A stretch of DNA of 64,000 bases from Porphyra umbilicalis (GCA_002049455.2 KV919074.1:1-64000); one strand, 5' to 3'; shown: positions 49,056 through 60,275, numbered from the stretch's first letter. Notes: generated from the letters alone by a model not told the origin. A program made the numbers and translations.

Positions 49056-52000
49056 ATGTTGACCCTGAATAGCCGCGGCGGTGGCAGCAGCGGCAGCGGC
49101 TCGGGGACGACCGGACGTCCCGCGACGCGTCACCAGCGGCTGAGCAAAACGGTTGTGTCCAACGTGGACCGCGTGATGGAAGTGTGCAGCGTGTCATTTG
49201 ATGAAGCGCATCGCGTCCTGCAAGACAATGCGATGGACGTTCAGCGTACCATCGAGCGATTCGTGAGTGGTATGCTTGCGGGGCTCCTGTCTCCCATGTA
49301 TTTTCTCTTTGTTGGGCGTCACGTGTGCTTGGCTTTGTTCCATTGTGTGCCTCGCGCTATTGTTGTATGTGTCGCCTCTGTTGTGTGTGTCTTGTTGTCG
49401 CTGGAGCTGTACCAGTACTGGTAGCGTGGACGACGCGTCGCATCTTTCTAGGTATGCTCCGAAACTGACTTGGCGGTCACGTGTGTATCTGGTTGGTGTT
49501 TTTTATCGTGTTTTTGGCTGCGCCTGACCCGTCGACGGTTCTTCATCTGGGTTGATGTTCGGCGCGTGCAGGGGAAGAGGACTGGAACGAGGTGTCGACC
49601 AAGAAAAAGAAGCCGGCCACGCGGCCGCAGTCGTCGCGGGGCGGCCACGCCGGACGCCCGCATCCACGCTCTCACGACAGCAGCGGCCGCCCCCCAAAGA
49701 CGTATGCCCGCGGCGGCCCCCGAGCATACCCGCCGCCGGGCGGTGCCAACGCGCGGGGCCCAGCCGGGGGTGCGGGCGGTCCGCCCCGAGTGGGCGCTGA
49801 CACGCCGCCGCCGGGTGCCGGCGGCAAAACCGCAGGCGCCTCTGATCTGGCCGCGGCCGGTCCGGCGCCTGGCGCCGTCTCCGCGGCGGACCCGGCGCTG
49901 CCGACGGTGGGGGGTGGTGATGATGCAAAACCGGCAACCACCAACGGCTGGGGGGCAACGACCGGGAGCGGTGCCAAGGCCGGGACGGATGGCGGTGTGG
50001 CCGCGGCGGCGGCGCCGGGGGGCGGCAGCGGTGGCGGTGGTGCGGCAGCGCCGAGGCCGTCGGCGCCCCTCAATTACGCGTCGGCGGCTGCGTCGGGCCT
50101 GTCGTATGCCAAGGCCGCGGCGCCAGCCGAGCGGCGGGCGCCACCCAAGGCGGCGGCGCCCCGTGGTGCGCCGCCGGGTCAGCCGACCAGGCCCGTTCCG
50201 CCAAAAGCGGCGACGGCGACGGGACCGGCAGGACCGGAAGCGGCGGGTGCGCCGTCGCCAGAGGCAGCAGTCGGACAGACGATGGGCGGTGCAAGTGGTG
50301 CGAGCGGTGTGAGCGGTGCGGGCGGAGCGGCAGCGGTCCCAGCAGCGGCCGCCACCAACGACAAGCCGGCTGACGGGCCTTCTGCGACGGGTACCAATGG
50401 CGGCGCGTTGGCGTCCTCCCCCGAAGCGTCCGAATCTGATGCCAATGCAGCGACGGGCGCCGACGGGGCTGACGCGCGCCCGACCATTTTGCGCTCCGAG
50501 TCGGAGGTCGACAAAGAGTCTTCGGCGCTGGCGGCAGAGTCGGCGGCAACGGCGCTTTCCGGTGCCTGGGGTGTGCCTCCCGCTCCTGCGACCAACCCTG
50601 ACGGCGGCGTCAGTGACGGCGGTGCGAGCGCAGCACCAGGGTCGAGCTGGGCCGCGCCGACGCCGCGGGCGCCCGCGGAGGCGCCATCGGCTCCAGCAGA
50701 GCCGGCGGCCCCGGTGTCACAAGCGCCAGCCAAGACCTCTAGTACACCACCGGCGGCATCGGCGCCCGCCCCGTCTTCTGTTTCTTCGTCCAAGGTGGAG
50801 GTGCTCGGCCTGCAATTCGGGTCCTTCTCGTTTGGAGGCCTCGGTGGCCTCAGCGGCGGGGGAGTCAACTGGTCGACGCCCGCGACGTCCGGGACGGTGC
50901 CTACCTCGTCGTCACCGCCGAGGGCGGCGGGCGAGGCCCAGGCTCCAGCGACGGCGGCGACGGCCGCGGCGGCGCCGGCCGTGTCGGAACCTTCGCTTGC
51001 TGCACCGGCAGAGCCGACGCCGCCGCCTCCCACCCATAGTTTGCCCACCGCCGACGCGGCTCCCGGCTCGAGCCCCTCGTCCCTGCCTCCTGCATCGGCG
51101 CCCGCGCCGACCGCCGACCAATCCGCGCTGGCGCCGTCCTCCTCGCCGCCCGCGGCTGAGGTATCGCGGTCGTACACGGCCCCTCCTGTCGTTGAGGCGC
51201 CCAAGACGACGCCTACCGCGCCGGTCGCGCCAGCGAAGCCGGCGTCGCAACCGTATCGGCCACCCCATGCTCGTGAAGCGTCGTCGCAGCAGAGGCAGCA
51301 ACAGCAGCAGATGCACCAATCGCGCCACGCGCCGCCGGGAGCGCCGCAGCATCAGCATGGCGCTCAGCAGCAGCAGCCACAGCAGCAGCAGCCACAGCAG
51401 CAGCAGCACATGCACCAACCGCCGCCGCAGCCGACCCACCTTGGGCAGCAACAGTCGCAGGTGTCGGGCGGCAGCTCCATGGGTGCCCCCACTTCTCATC
51501 AGCAGCCACAGCAGCAGCATATTGGCTACCCTCCTCCTTATGGCATGATGCCACCGCCGCCAATGGTCGGCAATTACGGCGGCGCCTTCCCGTATGATGG
51601 GGCGCCAGGCGTTGGCGACCGCGGGCCGTTGATGCCTCCCCCGTTTTATGACCCGTACGCTCCGTTTGTCGGTGCGGGCCCCGGCCTAGACGGGGCGGGT
51701 GGCCCGTTGGGGGGAAGTGGCGCCCCTGGCGGTCTGGGCGGCGCTGGTGGAAGCAAAGATATGGGCGGTGGCCTCAGCAAGGCATCGGACTCCTCTGAGA
51801 TGACCGGTGGGCCATCGCCACCTGGAGGCCCTGGTGGCTTTGACCCCGTTGCCGCGGCTGCTGCCGCCGCTGCCGCCGCGGGTCCCTATGGCTTGCTGCC
51901 AGGCTACAACGTGCCTTTTCCGCCGATGGGACCCTACGGGTTTCCGCCGGGCCCCTACATGCCACCGCCGCCCCCGCATACGCAGGGTGGCTATCGGTAC

Positions 52001-52642
52001 CCGCCGACATTCAATGGCAACGGGGGCGGCCCCAACGGCGGCGCCGCCGAGCCGTCTGGCGCGCCGCTGGGCCGCTACAGTAGCAACTCCTTTCCGGTGA
52101 GCGGCGGCTACGACACGTCCATGCCTCTAGGTGGTGGTGGCGGCAACGGCGGCGGGGGCGGCAACAGCGGAGGCGGTGGCGGCCCCGGCCCCATGAACAG
52201 TGGTGGAGTGTATGGCGGGTACGGTAGCGGCGGTGGCTATCTTGGCGGTGGCGGCGGTGGTGGCGGCCCCGGTGGGGACAAGTATGGTGAGCTCGAGTCG
52301 GGCTCTGGTATGGGCGGCTACGGGAGCCTGCCCAGCGACGCCGGCGGCGGTGGCGGTAGCAGCGGAGTAGGGGCACCCGGTGGGATGCCCCAGCCGGGCA
52401 ACGGCGGCGCACCCATGATGTATGGCGGCGAACAATGGAGCGACCTGTCGGCCAGCGGCCCCGGGTCGGGTGGGCTGGGTATGCAGCAGGGCATGCAGTC
52501 GGGCATGCAGGCGGGAATGACGTCCCAGGGGCTCTCTATGCAGCCGGGGCTGGCGTCTTCCCAGGCCCAGGCGCAGCAGCAGCAGCAGCACTACAGCAAC
52601 TACTACCACGGCGGTGGTGGTGGCAGCGGCAACTACTATTAA
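49056..52642 (+). CDS. UBAP2L/lingerer-like protein A (UBA domain, LQFGSF motif, Q/G/Y-rich tail)
   Basis: Two exons: 49056-49269 and 49572-52642, with a 302-bp GT...AG intron (phase 1) after FVSG. Exon 1 encodes a UBA-like domain (VVSNVDRVMEVCSVSFDEAHRVL), exon 2 resumes at EEDWNEVSTKKKKP. Animal UBAP2/UBAP2L and fly lingerer also pair an N-terminal UBA domain with a short Q-F-G-A-L-x-F-G motif; here it is VLGLQFGSFSFGG (50800-50836). The rest is disordered Ala/Pro/Gln/Gly-rich sequence, ending in a Q tract and HYSNYYHGGGGGSGNYY. Animal relatives act in stress granules and RNA regulation. Function in this organism is inferred. Start chosen as the ATG before the UBA domain. Confidence 0.78.
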
Positions 52643-53282
52643 GGTTGCGTCGAGCGCCCATGCTTCTGCCGCGCCTTGTTGTGAGCGTAAGCAAGCTCCC
52701 TGGAGGGCAGTTAGTTGGGCGTGCTCCTGGCCGGCAACAACCTGTGTCTTTGTTCAGCTCTGCGCTCTGCGTCGGTTCCCGCTCGTCCTCTGCTTGTTTC
52801 GCAATGGCTTGACTTCTGTGTAGATGTGTAGGTGCCCATTGTCTCTCTGTTTGTGTTCCTTCTGTCTCTGTCTTCGCTGTTTGCTTTTCTTTCCTGCCTG
52901 CTGCTTCTCTACTGCCGCTTTTTTTTTTTGTCCTCTGGGCATTGCGCAGCAACGGGCATTGCTGGCGGCTGCAGCTGCTGACACTGTCGCTTTGATGTCT
53001 TCTGAATGAAGTATCGACATGCGAGCTAAATCAATTGCCCATATCTGATGCTCTTTCAGTAGTTGGTTCTTCGCAATTTCTGAGATTCAAAGCGAACCAC
53101 CGGGCTAGCCCATTGGAGCCGGCTGGAGAGGACCGGAGCTCTTCGTCGTGCGCTCTTCGACATGGATGCTTGCCTGGTGCAGGCGTACCTACACACTATT
53201 CCTACTCCCACGGCTGGTCACCTGCATCTTCCTCTTCTCTACATACCCACCGCCCTCTATTTTCTCCTTTTTATGCTGCACA
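52643..53282. other. Intergenic: 3' UTR of gene A and leader of the P-loop gene
   Basis: T/C-rich sequence with a T run at 52919-52929. No gene is seen. The upstream-extended frame (from 53148) lacks support. Confidence 0.5.
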
Positions 53283-54614
53283 ATGCACCCAGCCTTATCG
53301 TTTGCCACCTCTGCTCCCGCGGTCGGCCGCCTGGCTGCCGTCGCCACTTCGTCGACGAGGAGGCAACGGCGGTTTGCCCTTGTCACCTCCACACGCCGCT
53401 CCGCATTCCCGGTGACTATGACTACCACCGGCCCTGTCCGCCCCTCGTCGACCGAGTGGGGCCACCCTCGTGGGGCCGCCCTCAAGCGACTTGCCGGGGA
53501 CCAGGTGCCCCTCTCCGCCACCGAATTGGACGAGGTCCTTGGTGCCCTCCGCGAGGCGGCGGCGGGCGACGACGCTGCCACCGTCGTCGCTGGCGATGAC
53601 AGTGTGGACTGGGACGGCCTGCGGGCCCTGCTGGCGACGGCGGGCCACCGGCCGCACAAGGACTGGGCGGCGACCGGCGCGGCGGCGGCGACCGCGCGCG
53701 CCTGCCTCCTCCGCGGGCGACGGGTGGACGACCCGCGGAGCGGCGCCTTTCGACGCATGTGGGCACGGGTGCTTGGGGAGGGCAACTGGGGCGGCGCGGT
53801 GGAGGCGGCGGCGGCCAGTGGCCGCGACGGTGCCGCCGACACGCGCCCATGGGCGGTGCTCGTGACTGGCGTCAATGGCATCCGCAAGACCACGTCGCTC
53901 TACCAGCCGTGGTTCCCCTCCCTGCTCGCCACATCGCTCGCCGCCGCGGGCCACTCGCCCGTCGACGCGTCCCGCTTACCAGTCGGCGGGACGAGCTGGT
54001 TTCGCCAACTGGACCACCTGGTTGCAACCGTCGGCGCGGCAGAGTTCCGCCGCCTCTACGCGGGCGCCGCCGGCGCCTCCCCCCCCGTCGACGCGTACGC
54101 GGCACACAAGGACGGCATTTTCGCGCGCTACCGCACCGTCGCAGAGGTGCTCGGCATGGCGCTCGTGCTCGAAGCGGCCGCTACGGGCAGCGGCCTCAAC
54201 GTGCTTGTTGAAACGTCGGGGCGCGACATTGCCATGTTCCACTATGTCAACGCCGTCTTTCCCGCCGACGGTTACCGGAAGCTCGCCCTCCACTTCACGG
54301 TCAACACGCTCGACGCGGCGGCCGCGTCCGTGTCGGCGCGCATGGCCGCCGAGATGGGGGCGGGGACGGCCGCCGCGGCGGGCGGCGGGGGCATCCACGC
54401 GCTCATCGCGGCCAATGCGGGCGGGCCGTACGGGCCGGATGCGCTGCCGGGCGTGCAAGCCGACGCGGAGCGAGTGTGGGGTGAGGTGACCGGGGCGGCG
54501 AGACGGGGGGAAGGCGCGGCGGTGGGGTGGTGGACGGCGTCGGTGACGGTTGAGGCGGCGCTAGGGCCGGACGGTTGGTCCGCAACGGCGGCATCACCGG
54601 GGGGGAGCCGGTAG
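53283..54614 (+). CDS. Conserved P-loop protein with GxNGxRKTT motif, likely plastid-targeted
   Basis: 443 residues, no intron, from ATG 53283. The first ~50 residues (MHPALSFATSAPAVGRLAAV, rich in Ser/Ala/Arg) look like a plastid or mitochondrial transit peptide. At ~200 VLVTGVNGIRKTTSLYQPWF is a Walker-A-like loop with Arg in place of the usual Gly before Lys. Other conserved-looking blocks are FARYRTVAEVLGMALVLEA, NVLVETSGRDIAMFHYVNAVFP and NAGGPYGPDALPGVQ. The layout recalls P-loop kinases of the zeta/AAA_33 type, but I cannot assign a substrate. It ends TAG. Alternative start: the ATG of MTTTGPVRP, which would remove the transit peptide. Confidence 0.7.
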   Translation: MHPALSFATSAPAVGRLAAVATSSTRRQRRFALVTSTRRSAFPVTMTTTGPVRPSSTEWGHPRGAALKRLAGDQVPLSATELDEVLGALREAAAGDDAATVVAGDDSVDWDGLRALLATAGHRPHKDWAATGAAAATARACLLRGRRVDDPRSGAFRRMWARVLGEGNWGGAVEAAAASGRDGAADTRPWAVLVTGVNGIRKTTSLYQPWFPSLLATSLAAAGHSPVDASRLPVGGTSWFRQLDHLVATVGAAEFRRLYAGAAGASPPVDAYAAHKDGIFARYRTVAEVLGMALVLEAAATGSGLNVLVETSGRDIAMFHYVNAVFPADGYRKLALHFTVNTLDAAAASVSARMAAEMGAGTAAAAGGGGIHALIAANAGGPYGPDALPGVQADAERVWGEVTGAARRGEGAAVGWWTASVTVEAALGPDGWSATAASPGGSR

Positions 54615-55658
54615 GAGAGCGCTACGCGTTTGTGCGGCTGGCACAATAGAGCGGGTAGCAGGGCGGTCGGCACGGTAGGCTGGGCGACCTGCAGCACTCG
54701 TTTTGTGATGGCACATTCCAGAGTTGGTGGCGACACGATCGCTGCCACAGTGTACCAAGGTCCGGAAGGCGACCAGGATCCTGGGATCGTGGGGTTCCAG
54801 AGATCCCGAGGCTAGGATTTTCGCCATCACTCTCCAAATAGAATCACCAATTTCTTTCAGTTGTTGAGAGTAAACCAGGTGGCCTCCATATCCCAGATCA
54901 TACGAAAAAAACTACCAGACTGTTCAGGAAGACAAATGTTATTCAAATACTCAGGTGGGCGGCTTGATGGAATCGAGCGAGTCCCGGTGGAATCGGTCGG
55001 CGCCACGGAGTGTGCGCGTGGCAATCTCACGACGGTCGGCGACGTTTTTTTGTCCTGGGCGACGGCCTGCAGTTGCTCTTGACGTTGACCTCGTCCTCGG
55101 TTTCGCTCCTTGCTGCACTTGCTCCCCACTACACTGTCTTGCAAGCTGCTTGTGTTGGTGAGGGCCCGTATTGGGGGTGCCATCGGGCGGGCGCCAGGCC
55201 AATGTTGTTGACCATGCCACTCGCTGCCGCTGCCGACGCTGCTGCCGTTGCCGTCGGGTGCCGCTGCCCACCTGCCCGTATGGACTTGAACATATGAGCC
55301 GCTCTCCCTCGCTCTCTCGTCGCTGCCCCGCGGCCCCGTGTAGTTTCGGCCTGCCGCGGGGCCCATGCTGCTTGCCCAGTGCTCGCGGCTGCCTGCTAGC
55401 GAGTGACCAGCTGGGATGGGTGATGATACCTGTGGCTGCCCTGCGTGACTGTGCGCGCGTGTGCCGCAGTATCGGGCGTGTGGCGGGCGCAGTCGGTTCT
55501 CCATTGGCTGCGGTCGCCGTAGCTTCCTCTTCTTGGGTCGGTCCGGACGCCGTCACCCGCCCGCGCCTTTGCGTTGCTGTGCGTGCCGCGACAACGGGCG
55601 CCTGTACAGTTCCCCAGAAGAGGCTCCCTTTGTTGCGGTGGTTCCCCCGTCTTGGCCG
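54615..55658. other. Intergenic region
   Basis: No gene is supported; a minus frame at 54951-55730 is Arg/Gln-rich without motifs. Leader and promoter of the glycosyltransferase gene are expected at its right end. Confidence 0.45.
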
Positions 55659-57728
55659 ATGGAGGGAGGGCGGCAACTTTTGCGGTGCCCGCCATCTGGC
55701 GGTGACGTCGGGCGGGCCCCACTGTACCAACCGTCACGCCGGTCATTGACGACGTGGCTCGCCGCGGCGGCGCTTGCGGCGCAATGCGCGGCGGTATTGG
55801 TGGGAGCAGACCCTTCGCCTGAGCTGTCTGACGACGCTGGTGCGGCCGCACTGTCTCGAGTGGCCGCCACCGCAGGTGACACCGCGGTGACGTTTATGGA
55901 CAATGATGTCTCCGCGCCACACGTCAGAATTGGGTCTACGGCCTTTTATGGCGGCGTCGAGACGGTGTTCTACTCCGGCTTGGACGCGCCAGTGTGTCGG
56001 CTCGCAAGCGTATGTGTGACGGAGGACGCGACGGTCGTGCTACCCCGGTGGATGCGCCGCCACGACGACCTTCTGCGCTACCAGTGTGGGCTCGAGTCCG
56101 TCTCCTTCACCCTCCCCGACCAGCAGCCGCCGCCCCACTACGCGGGGAACGTGGACCTGTTTGGACTGTCCGTGTTGCGTCACCATATGCCCCACTTTGT
56201 GCGGGACGTGATGCCGTCCCTGCTCGCCTTTGACGCTGCATTCGGCGCGGCTCGCCACAAGGGCGTCTCCCGCTCGTGCCACACCCGCGCCGGGGATGGG
56301 TGCGATAAGTGGCCGCTGGTGGATTGGGTCAACCTGGGGGCGTCGGGCAAGGCACGTGGCGGGGGCTCCGGTGGCCTCTACGAGGTGTCGCCAGCGGTGC
56401 TCGCGCTTCCCCGGATGCGGCTGTTGGACGACAAGGCGTGGGTGCGGGAGTTTTTACGTCTATTGCCACCCCACGCGGCTGGCGGCGCGGCGGGGGGGCG
56501 CGGGCGGGGCGGGCCGCTGGTGCTGTACCCCGGCGACTTGTTTGGTGCGGAAGCGGAGGCGGCCGCCGCTGCCGACCCAGAGTCGTCAACCTCTGCAACG
56601 ACCCCGAGCGCTGCTCTTGCCCGCCTTCTGGCGGCCGCTGATCAGGCAGATATGGAGGAGGTACGGGCTGGCGTGGAGGACGCCAACACGCAGCGCCAGT
56701 CGCGGCGCGGCGGGTGGATGTGGCGGATACCCGAGGTACTTCGGCGTGCCCGACGGGCAAGGCCCGCGTCTGTCTCTGCAGTGCTTGATTCCCTGGTGCG
56801 CCAGATGGGTGGCCCATCGGGTGGCCGTGGCCAGTTGGCCTGCTTCCGCTCTGCCACGGTCGGCACGATTCGTAAGCGCCGGGGCCACCGTCAAAAGGCC
56901 CTGTCGGACGAGGCGCTCAATCAGCTCATCTTGTATACGGCAAACGACTTGGTCAAGGACCCGCGGACGCCGCTGCTGGGGTCGCCGACCAGCGGCGGTA
57001 CCGTGCCGACGTGCAAGCTCCGGGTGACTGTCCTCAACCGCGTCGCGCCGCCCAAGAAGCAACTGGCCAAGGCCAAGGACCCCTTTGCGTTTGGCCGTCA
57101 CATTCCCCGCGTCCGTGACGTTAAGCAGGCCATCCTTGCAGAAGCGGCGGCGGACCCTCGCCTGGACCTCACTCTCGACATTCGCCTACGCTTTTTTGAG
57201 GGCATGACCCTCGACGAGCAAGTAGCGGTGATGCAAGCCACGGACGTGCTCGTCGGCGCGCACGGGGCTGGGCTGTCCAATGCGCTGTTCATGCGGACCA
57301 ACTCCTCCCTGGTGGAGCTAGCGCCGTTTGCCTACTACGCAACGGTGTTTGAGGAGCTCGCCCTGACCCAGGCCTCCCTGCGCTACACCCGCTTCATTGC
57401 TAAGCCCGACGACGCGCAGTTTGCTGCCTGCATGACGCACCACCACCCTGCGAGTGCCGGTCCATCGGCGGTGGCAATGTCGGAGGAGCTGGTCCGGCGC
57501 TTCAAGAAGGCCGCAAATGGGTTCCGGGATACGCTAGGTGGCAACACCCACGCGCTGCAGCTGCACGTGGACAGCAAGGCGGACTTTTGGGCGCGCGTCT
57601 GCGCTCGGAGCCAGAGTTTGCGCGTGGATGAGAAGCAACTGGCCAAGGTGGTGGTGGAGGCGGCGGTTGCCCAATGCCTCGCCGCTCCTGGGATTGTCCA
57701 GGTCACTGCCGACGCTGGCAGCTCATGA
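55659..57728 (+). CDS. Glycosyltransferase family 61-like (DUF563) type II membrane protein
   Basis: 689 residues from ATG 55659, no intron. A signal anchor lies at ~residues 29-50 (SLTTWLAAAALAAQCAAVLVGA), which predicts a Golgi/ER type II membrane protein. The catalytic region is C-terminal: VLVGAHGAGLSNALFM then SSLVELAPF at ~530-560, the H-G-A-G-L-x-N signature of GT61/DUF563 enzymes (plant xylosyl/arabinosyl transferases, EOGT). Upstream, NVDLFGLSVLRHHMPHFVRDVMP fits the N-terminal half of the domain. A ~100-residue Ala/Arg-rich insert near 300-400 looks lineage-specific. It probably adds a sugar to a cell-wall polysaccharide or glycoprotein. It ends TGA. Confidence 0.75.
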   Translation: MEGGRQLLRCPPSGGDVGRAPLYQPSRRSLTTWLAAAALAAQCAAVLVGADPSPELSDDAGAAALSRVAATAGDTAVTFMDNDVSAPHVRIGSTAFYGGVETVFYSGLDAPVCRLASVCVTEDATVVLPRWMRRHDDLLRYQCGLESVSFTLPDQQPPPHYAGNVDLFGLSVLRHHMPHFVRDVMPSLLAFDAAFGAARHKGVSRSCHTRAGDGCDKWPLVDWVNLGASGKARGGGSGGLYEVSPAVLALPRMRLLDDKAWVREFLRLLPPHAAGGAAGGRGRGGPLVLYPGDLFGAEAEAAAAADPESSTSATTPSAALARLLAAADQADMEEVRAGVEDANTQRQSRRGGWMWRIPEVLRRARRARPASVSAVLDSLVRQMGGPSGGRGQLACFRSATVGTIRKRRGHRQKALSDEALNQLILYTANDLVKDPRTPLLGSPTSGGTVPTCKLRVTVLNRVAPPKKQLAKAKDPFAFGRHIPRVRDVKQAILAEAAADPRLDLTLDIRLRFFEGMTLDEQVAVMQATDVLVGAHGAGLSNALFMRTNSSLVELAPFAYYATVFEELALTQASLRYTRFIAKPDDAQFAACMTHHHPASAGPSAVAMSEELVRRFKKAANGFRDTLGGNTHALQLHVDSKADFWARVCARSQSLRVDEKQLAKVVVEAAVAQCLAAPGIVQVTADAGSS

Positions 57729-57924
57729 GAGGGGTGTCGGTTTTTTGCATTGGTAGGTTTGCTGCCGAACCAAACAAGAAGTAGAAGACAGTGCGCACTA
57801 TGAAACTGGTTTGGATATCGTACGCTCGAACGCTTTCAGCGAACCATCCGCCTGCGCGCAACCACGCGGCGCCTTTGGTTGTCAGCGCAGCACTCTGAGA
57901 TGCTTCCGACCGGCTCGGAACCGT

Positions 57925-58427
57925 CTACTCCCCTTGCTCCATGAAGGCCGCCCGTGCGGAAATGGCGAGCTCGGCCCCAGCTTCCCCACCAAGGACGGGC
58001 AGGAGCAGGTGGCATCCACCCCCGTTGGCTGCCCCGACGGGTGGGTGGTCATCTTGCACCAGTGCGTTTTGCATTTCTTGAAAGCCGTTCAACCCGCCAC
58101 GGCCGTCCACTGCGACTAGCGTCAGGGACTGGCGGAAGGCGCGGCGCAATGTCGCCACCCGGGAAAGGTTGTCAGGCGAGGCATTCGGTCGGCCAACATA
58201 GAGGATAGCCAGGGATGCGTGCCCCCCAGAGCGAGACGGGAAGGGCATGATGAAGTCCTGCGGGGCGCACAAATATGTGGAAAGTGCTTTGCCGTCGGAA
58301 GGTCGACCAAGAGCAGAACAGAACTGAAGGGACTGGTCAGAAGGCGCCCATCGTCACCATACGGTGACAGTGGCCCAAACAGTATGCACAAGTGCACGGC
58401 CAGCACGAAGGCAAACACCCGTGCCAT
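57925..58427 (-). CDS. Possible secreted protein gene, probably spliced or frameshifted
   Basis: The minus strand offers a signal-peptide-like start at ATG 58427 (MARVFAFVLAVHLCILFGPL). A different frame then reads SDQSLQFCSALGRPSDGKAL, FIMPFPSRSGGHASLAILYV and VATLRRAFRQSLTLVAVDG, ending TGA near 57925. The second frame is protein-like but has no start, so a short intron near 58360 may join them. No family is recognised. Confidence 0.35.
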
Positions 58428-58638
58428 TGCCCACAACTTGAACACATGCAAGACACATACTGTGAGCGTGGCCAGAGAAAGAAACTGCCTGCAAAACGTA
58501 CACAGTTCATTGATGCCTTGTTCACTGTATAAGAAACCAGACATGCAGATTCAGGACGGCAATGCGGGCTCCAGCAGGGTCACACGGAGAAACATGGTCA
58601 GGGTTGCCACTCGACGCAGGGCTCAGGTCTTGAACTCG

Positions 58639-59043
58639 TCAGGAACTGTGGGCAACACGACATAAGCATAGAATTGCATTGTCGCACGAGGAACGCAGAC
58701 CGAGAACAACTGAGCAGGTCGCTCCAGAGCTTGTCGTACCTCGAATGCGAAAGGAGCGAGAAAGTGCCCGCGTCATATCGCTGGATGCCAGAGTGACGCC
58801 CACAATCACTGTCGGCTGTGGCGCAGACGACATCATGGGATTGGCGACGAGTCCAGGGTAGCAGACGACCGTGGGATATACCTGTTGGACAAATGCGGTG
58901 GACGCGGAGCTCTTGAAGGCCGCGAGTCGTGGAGACGCTGCTGCTCGTGCAGCCGTGCTCGTGCCGCCCAGAAAATTTAGGCAGAAAATTGTGGAGGCGT
59001 GGCACATGCACAGCTTCTTGCTGAGCATATTACAAGCGGTCAC
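58639..59043 (-). CDS. Unrecognised minus-strand ORF
   Basis: 134 codons, protein-like in the second half (YPTVVCYPGLVANPMMSS, TVIVGVTLASSDMTRALSR, GTTSSGATCSVVLGLRSS). It lies on the same strand just upstream of the possible secreted protein gene and could be an exon of the same gene. No homology is recognised. Confidence 0.25.
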   Translation of the reverse strand: MTACNMLSKKLCMCHASTIFCLNFLGGTSTAARAAASPRLAAFKSSASTAFVQQVYPTVVCYPGLVANPMMSSAPQPTVIVGVTLASSDMTRALSRSFRIRGTTSSGATCSVVLGLRSSCDNAILCLCRVAHSS

Positions 59044-59183
59044 AGAACGCGGACGAATGCCTTTTTACAGAAGGACAACAAACACAACAAGACTTGCACC
59101 CCGCCAGGCAAGGAGCACCACAAAAACAACAGAACGAGCATAAGCGTGACGCACAGGCGCGCGCGTCGGAAGTGAGCTGACAA

Positions 59184-60275
59184 CTACTTGTCCTCCTTCT
59201 TCTTGGCGTCGTTGAAGTGCACCTCGGAGCAGTCGCGCAGCCGCTTCGCAGCCTGCTCCGCCGTCAGGTCGCGCTGCGCCTCGGCCAGGAGCTCAAAGCC
59301 GACCATGAACTTGCGCACAGTCGCGCTTCGCAGCAGCGGCGGATAAAAGTGCATATGGAAGTGCGCGACGTCCTGCCAGCTGCCGTCGGTCGGCGCCTGA
59401 TGAATGCCCATCGAGTAGGGGAAGAGAGTCGTGAAGAGGTTGTCGTAGCGGCAGGTCACCCGGCGGTAGATGTCGGCCAGGTCATCCTTCTCCTGATCCC
59501 CAAAGGCATCCATCGAAGGGATGCGCTTCTTGGACAGTACCAGCACCTCAAACGGCCAAACCGCCCAGAACGGCACCACCGCCAGGAAGGTGGTGTTGCC
59601 ACACACCACGCGCTCGCCCGACTTCTCCTCCAGCGTCGCGTAGTCCTCGAGCATGTGGGTGCCCTTGCGGGACCTGTAGCCCGCCAGGTTGGTCAGCTCC
59701 GCCAATGGCGCTTCAGGGATCCATGAGGAGCTCCATATCTGGCCGTGAGGATGCGCGTTGCTGCAGCCCATCATGCTGCCCTTGTTCTCAAAAATTTGCA
59801 CGTGCGCGATGTAGTCCAGCTTGCTGAGCGTCGCGTACTCGTCCACCCACGCGTCGACCACCTTGCGCAGCGCAGGGACAGACATCTCTGCAACGGTGAC
59901 GTTGAGCTTGGGGGAAAAGCACAGCACCCGACACTTGCCCTTCTCAGCCCGCGCAACGAGCAAGTCGTCATTGTCAACATTGCCCACCGCCCCATCGGGG
60001 GTGTCGGACAGCAGCGCCTGGAAGTCATTATCGAAGACAAAGGTGTCCTTGTAATCAGGGTTCTGCACCGTCCCGTTGACGCGGGAGTTGCCAGGGCCCA
60101 GGTAGTCATTCGGGTCGTACTCGGGGCGGTCGTCGGACGGCGCATCCTCCTGGGACCCCTGCCATGGCCGCTTCGCGCGATGCGGAGACACAAGCACCCA
60201 GGTACCGGCCAGCGGGTTGCGCCGACGGTGCGGGTGTTCCGAGTAGTCGAAGGGAGTGTCCGAGCTGTCCCCCAT
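59184..60275 (-). CDS. GALT: Galactose-1-phosphate uridylyltransferase
   Basis: 363 residues, no intron, from ATG 60275. The enzyme exchanges UMP between UDP-glucose and galactose-1-phosphate (Leloir pathway), giving UDP-galactose and glucose-1-phosphate in the cytosol. The active site HPHGQ is in CSNAHPHGQIWSSSWIPEAP (~185-205). The HIT-like fold is also shown by NPLAGTWVLVSPHRAKRPWQG near the N-terminus, CRVLCFSPKLNVTVAEM, VVPFWAVWPFEVLVL and AHFHMHFYPPLLRSATVRKFMVG (metal-binding His near the C-terminus). Length fits the family (~350). It ends TAG. In an alga it would supply or recycle UDP-galactose for galactans and floridoside metabolism (inference). Confidence 0.95.
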   Translation of the reverse strand: MGDSSDTPFDYSEHPHRRRNPLAGTWVLVSPHRAKRPWQGSQEDAPSDDRPEYDPNDYLGPGNSRVNGTVQNPDYKDTFVFDNDFQALLSDTPDGAVGNVDNDDLLVARAEKGKCRVLCFSPKLNVTVAEMSVPALRKVVDAWVDEYATLSKLDYIAHVQIFENKGSMMGCSNAHPHGQIWSSSWIPEAPLAELTNLAGYRSRKGTHMLEDYATLEEKSGERVVCGNTTFLAVVPFWAVWPFEVLVLSKKRIPSMDAFGDQEKDDLADIYRRVTCRYDNLFTTLFPYSMGIHQAPTDGSWQDVAHFHMHFYPPLLRSATVRKFMVGFELLAEAQRDLTAEQAAKRLRDCSEVHFNDAKKKEDK

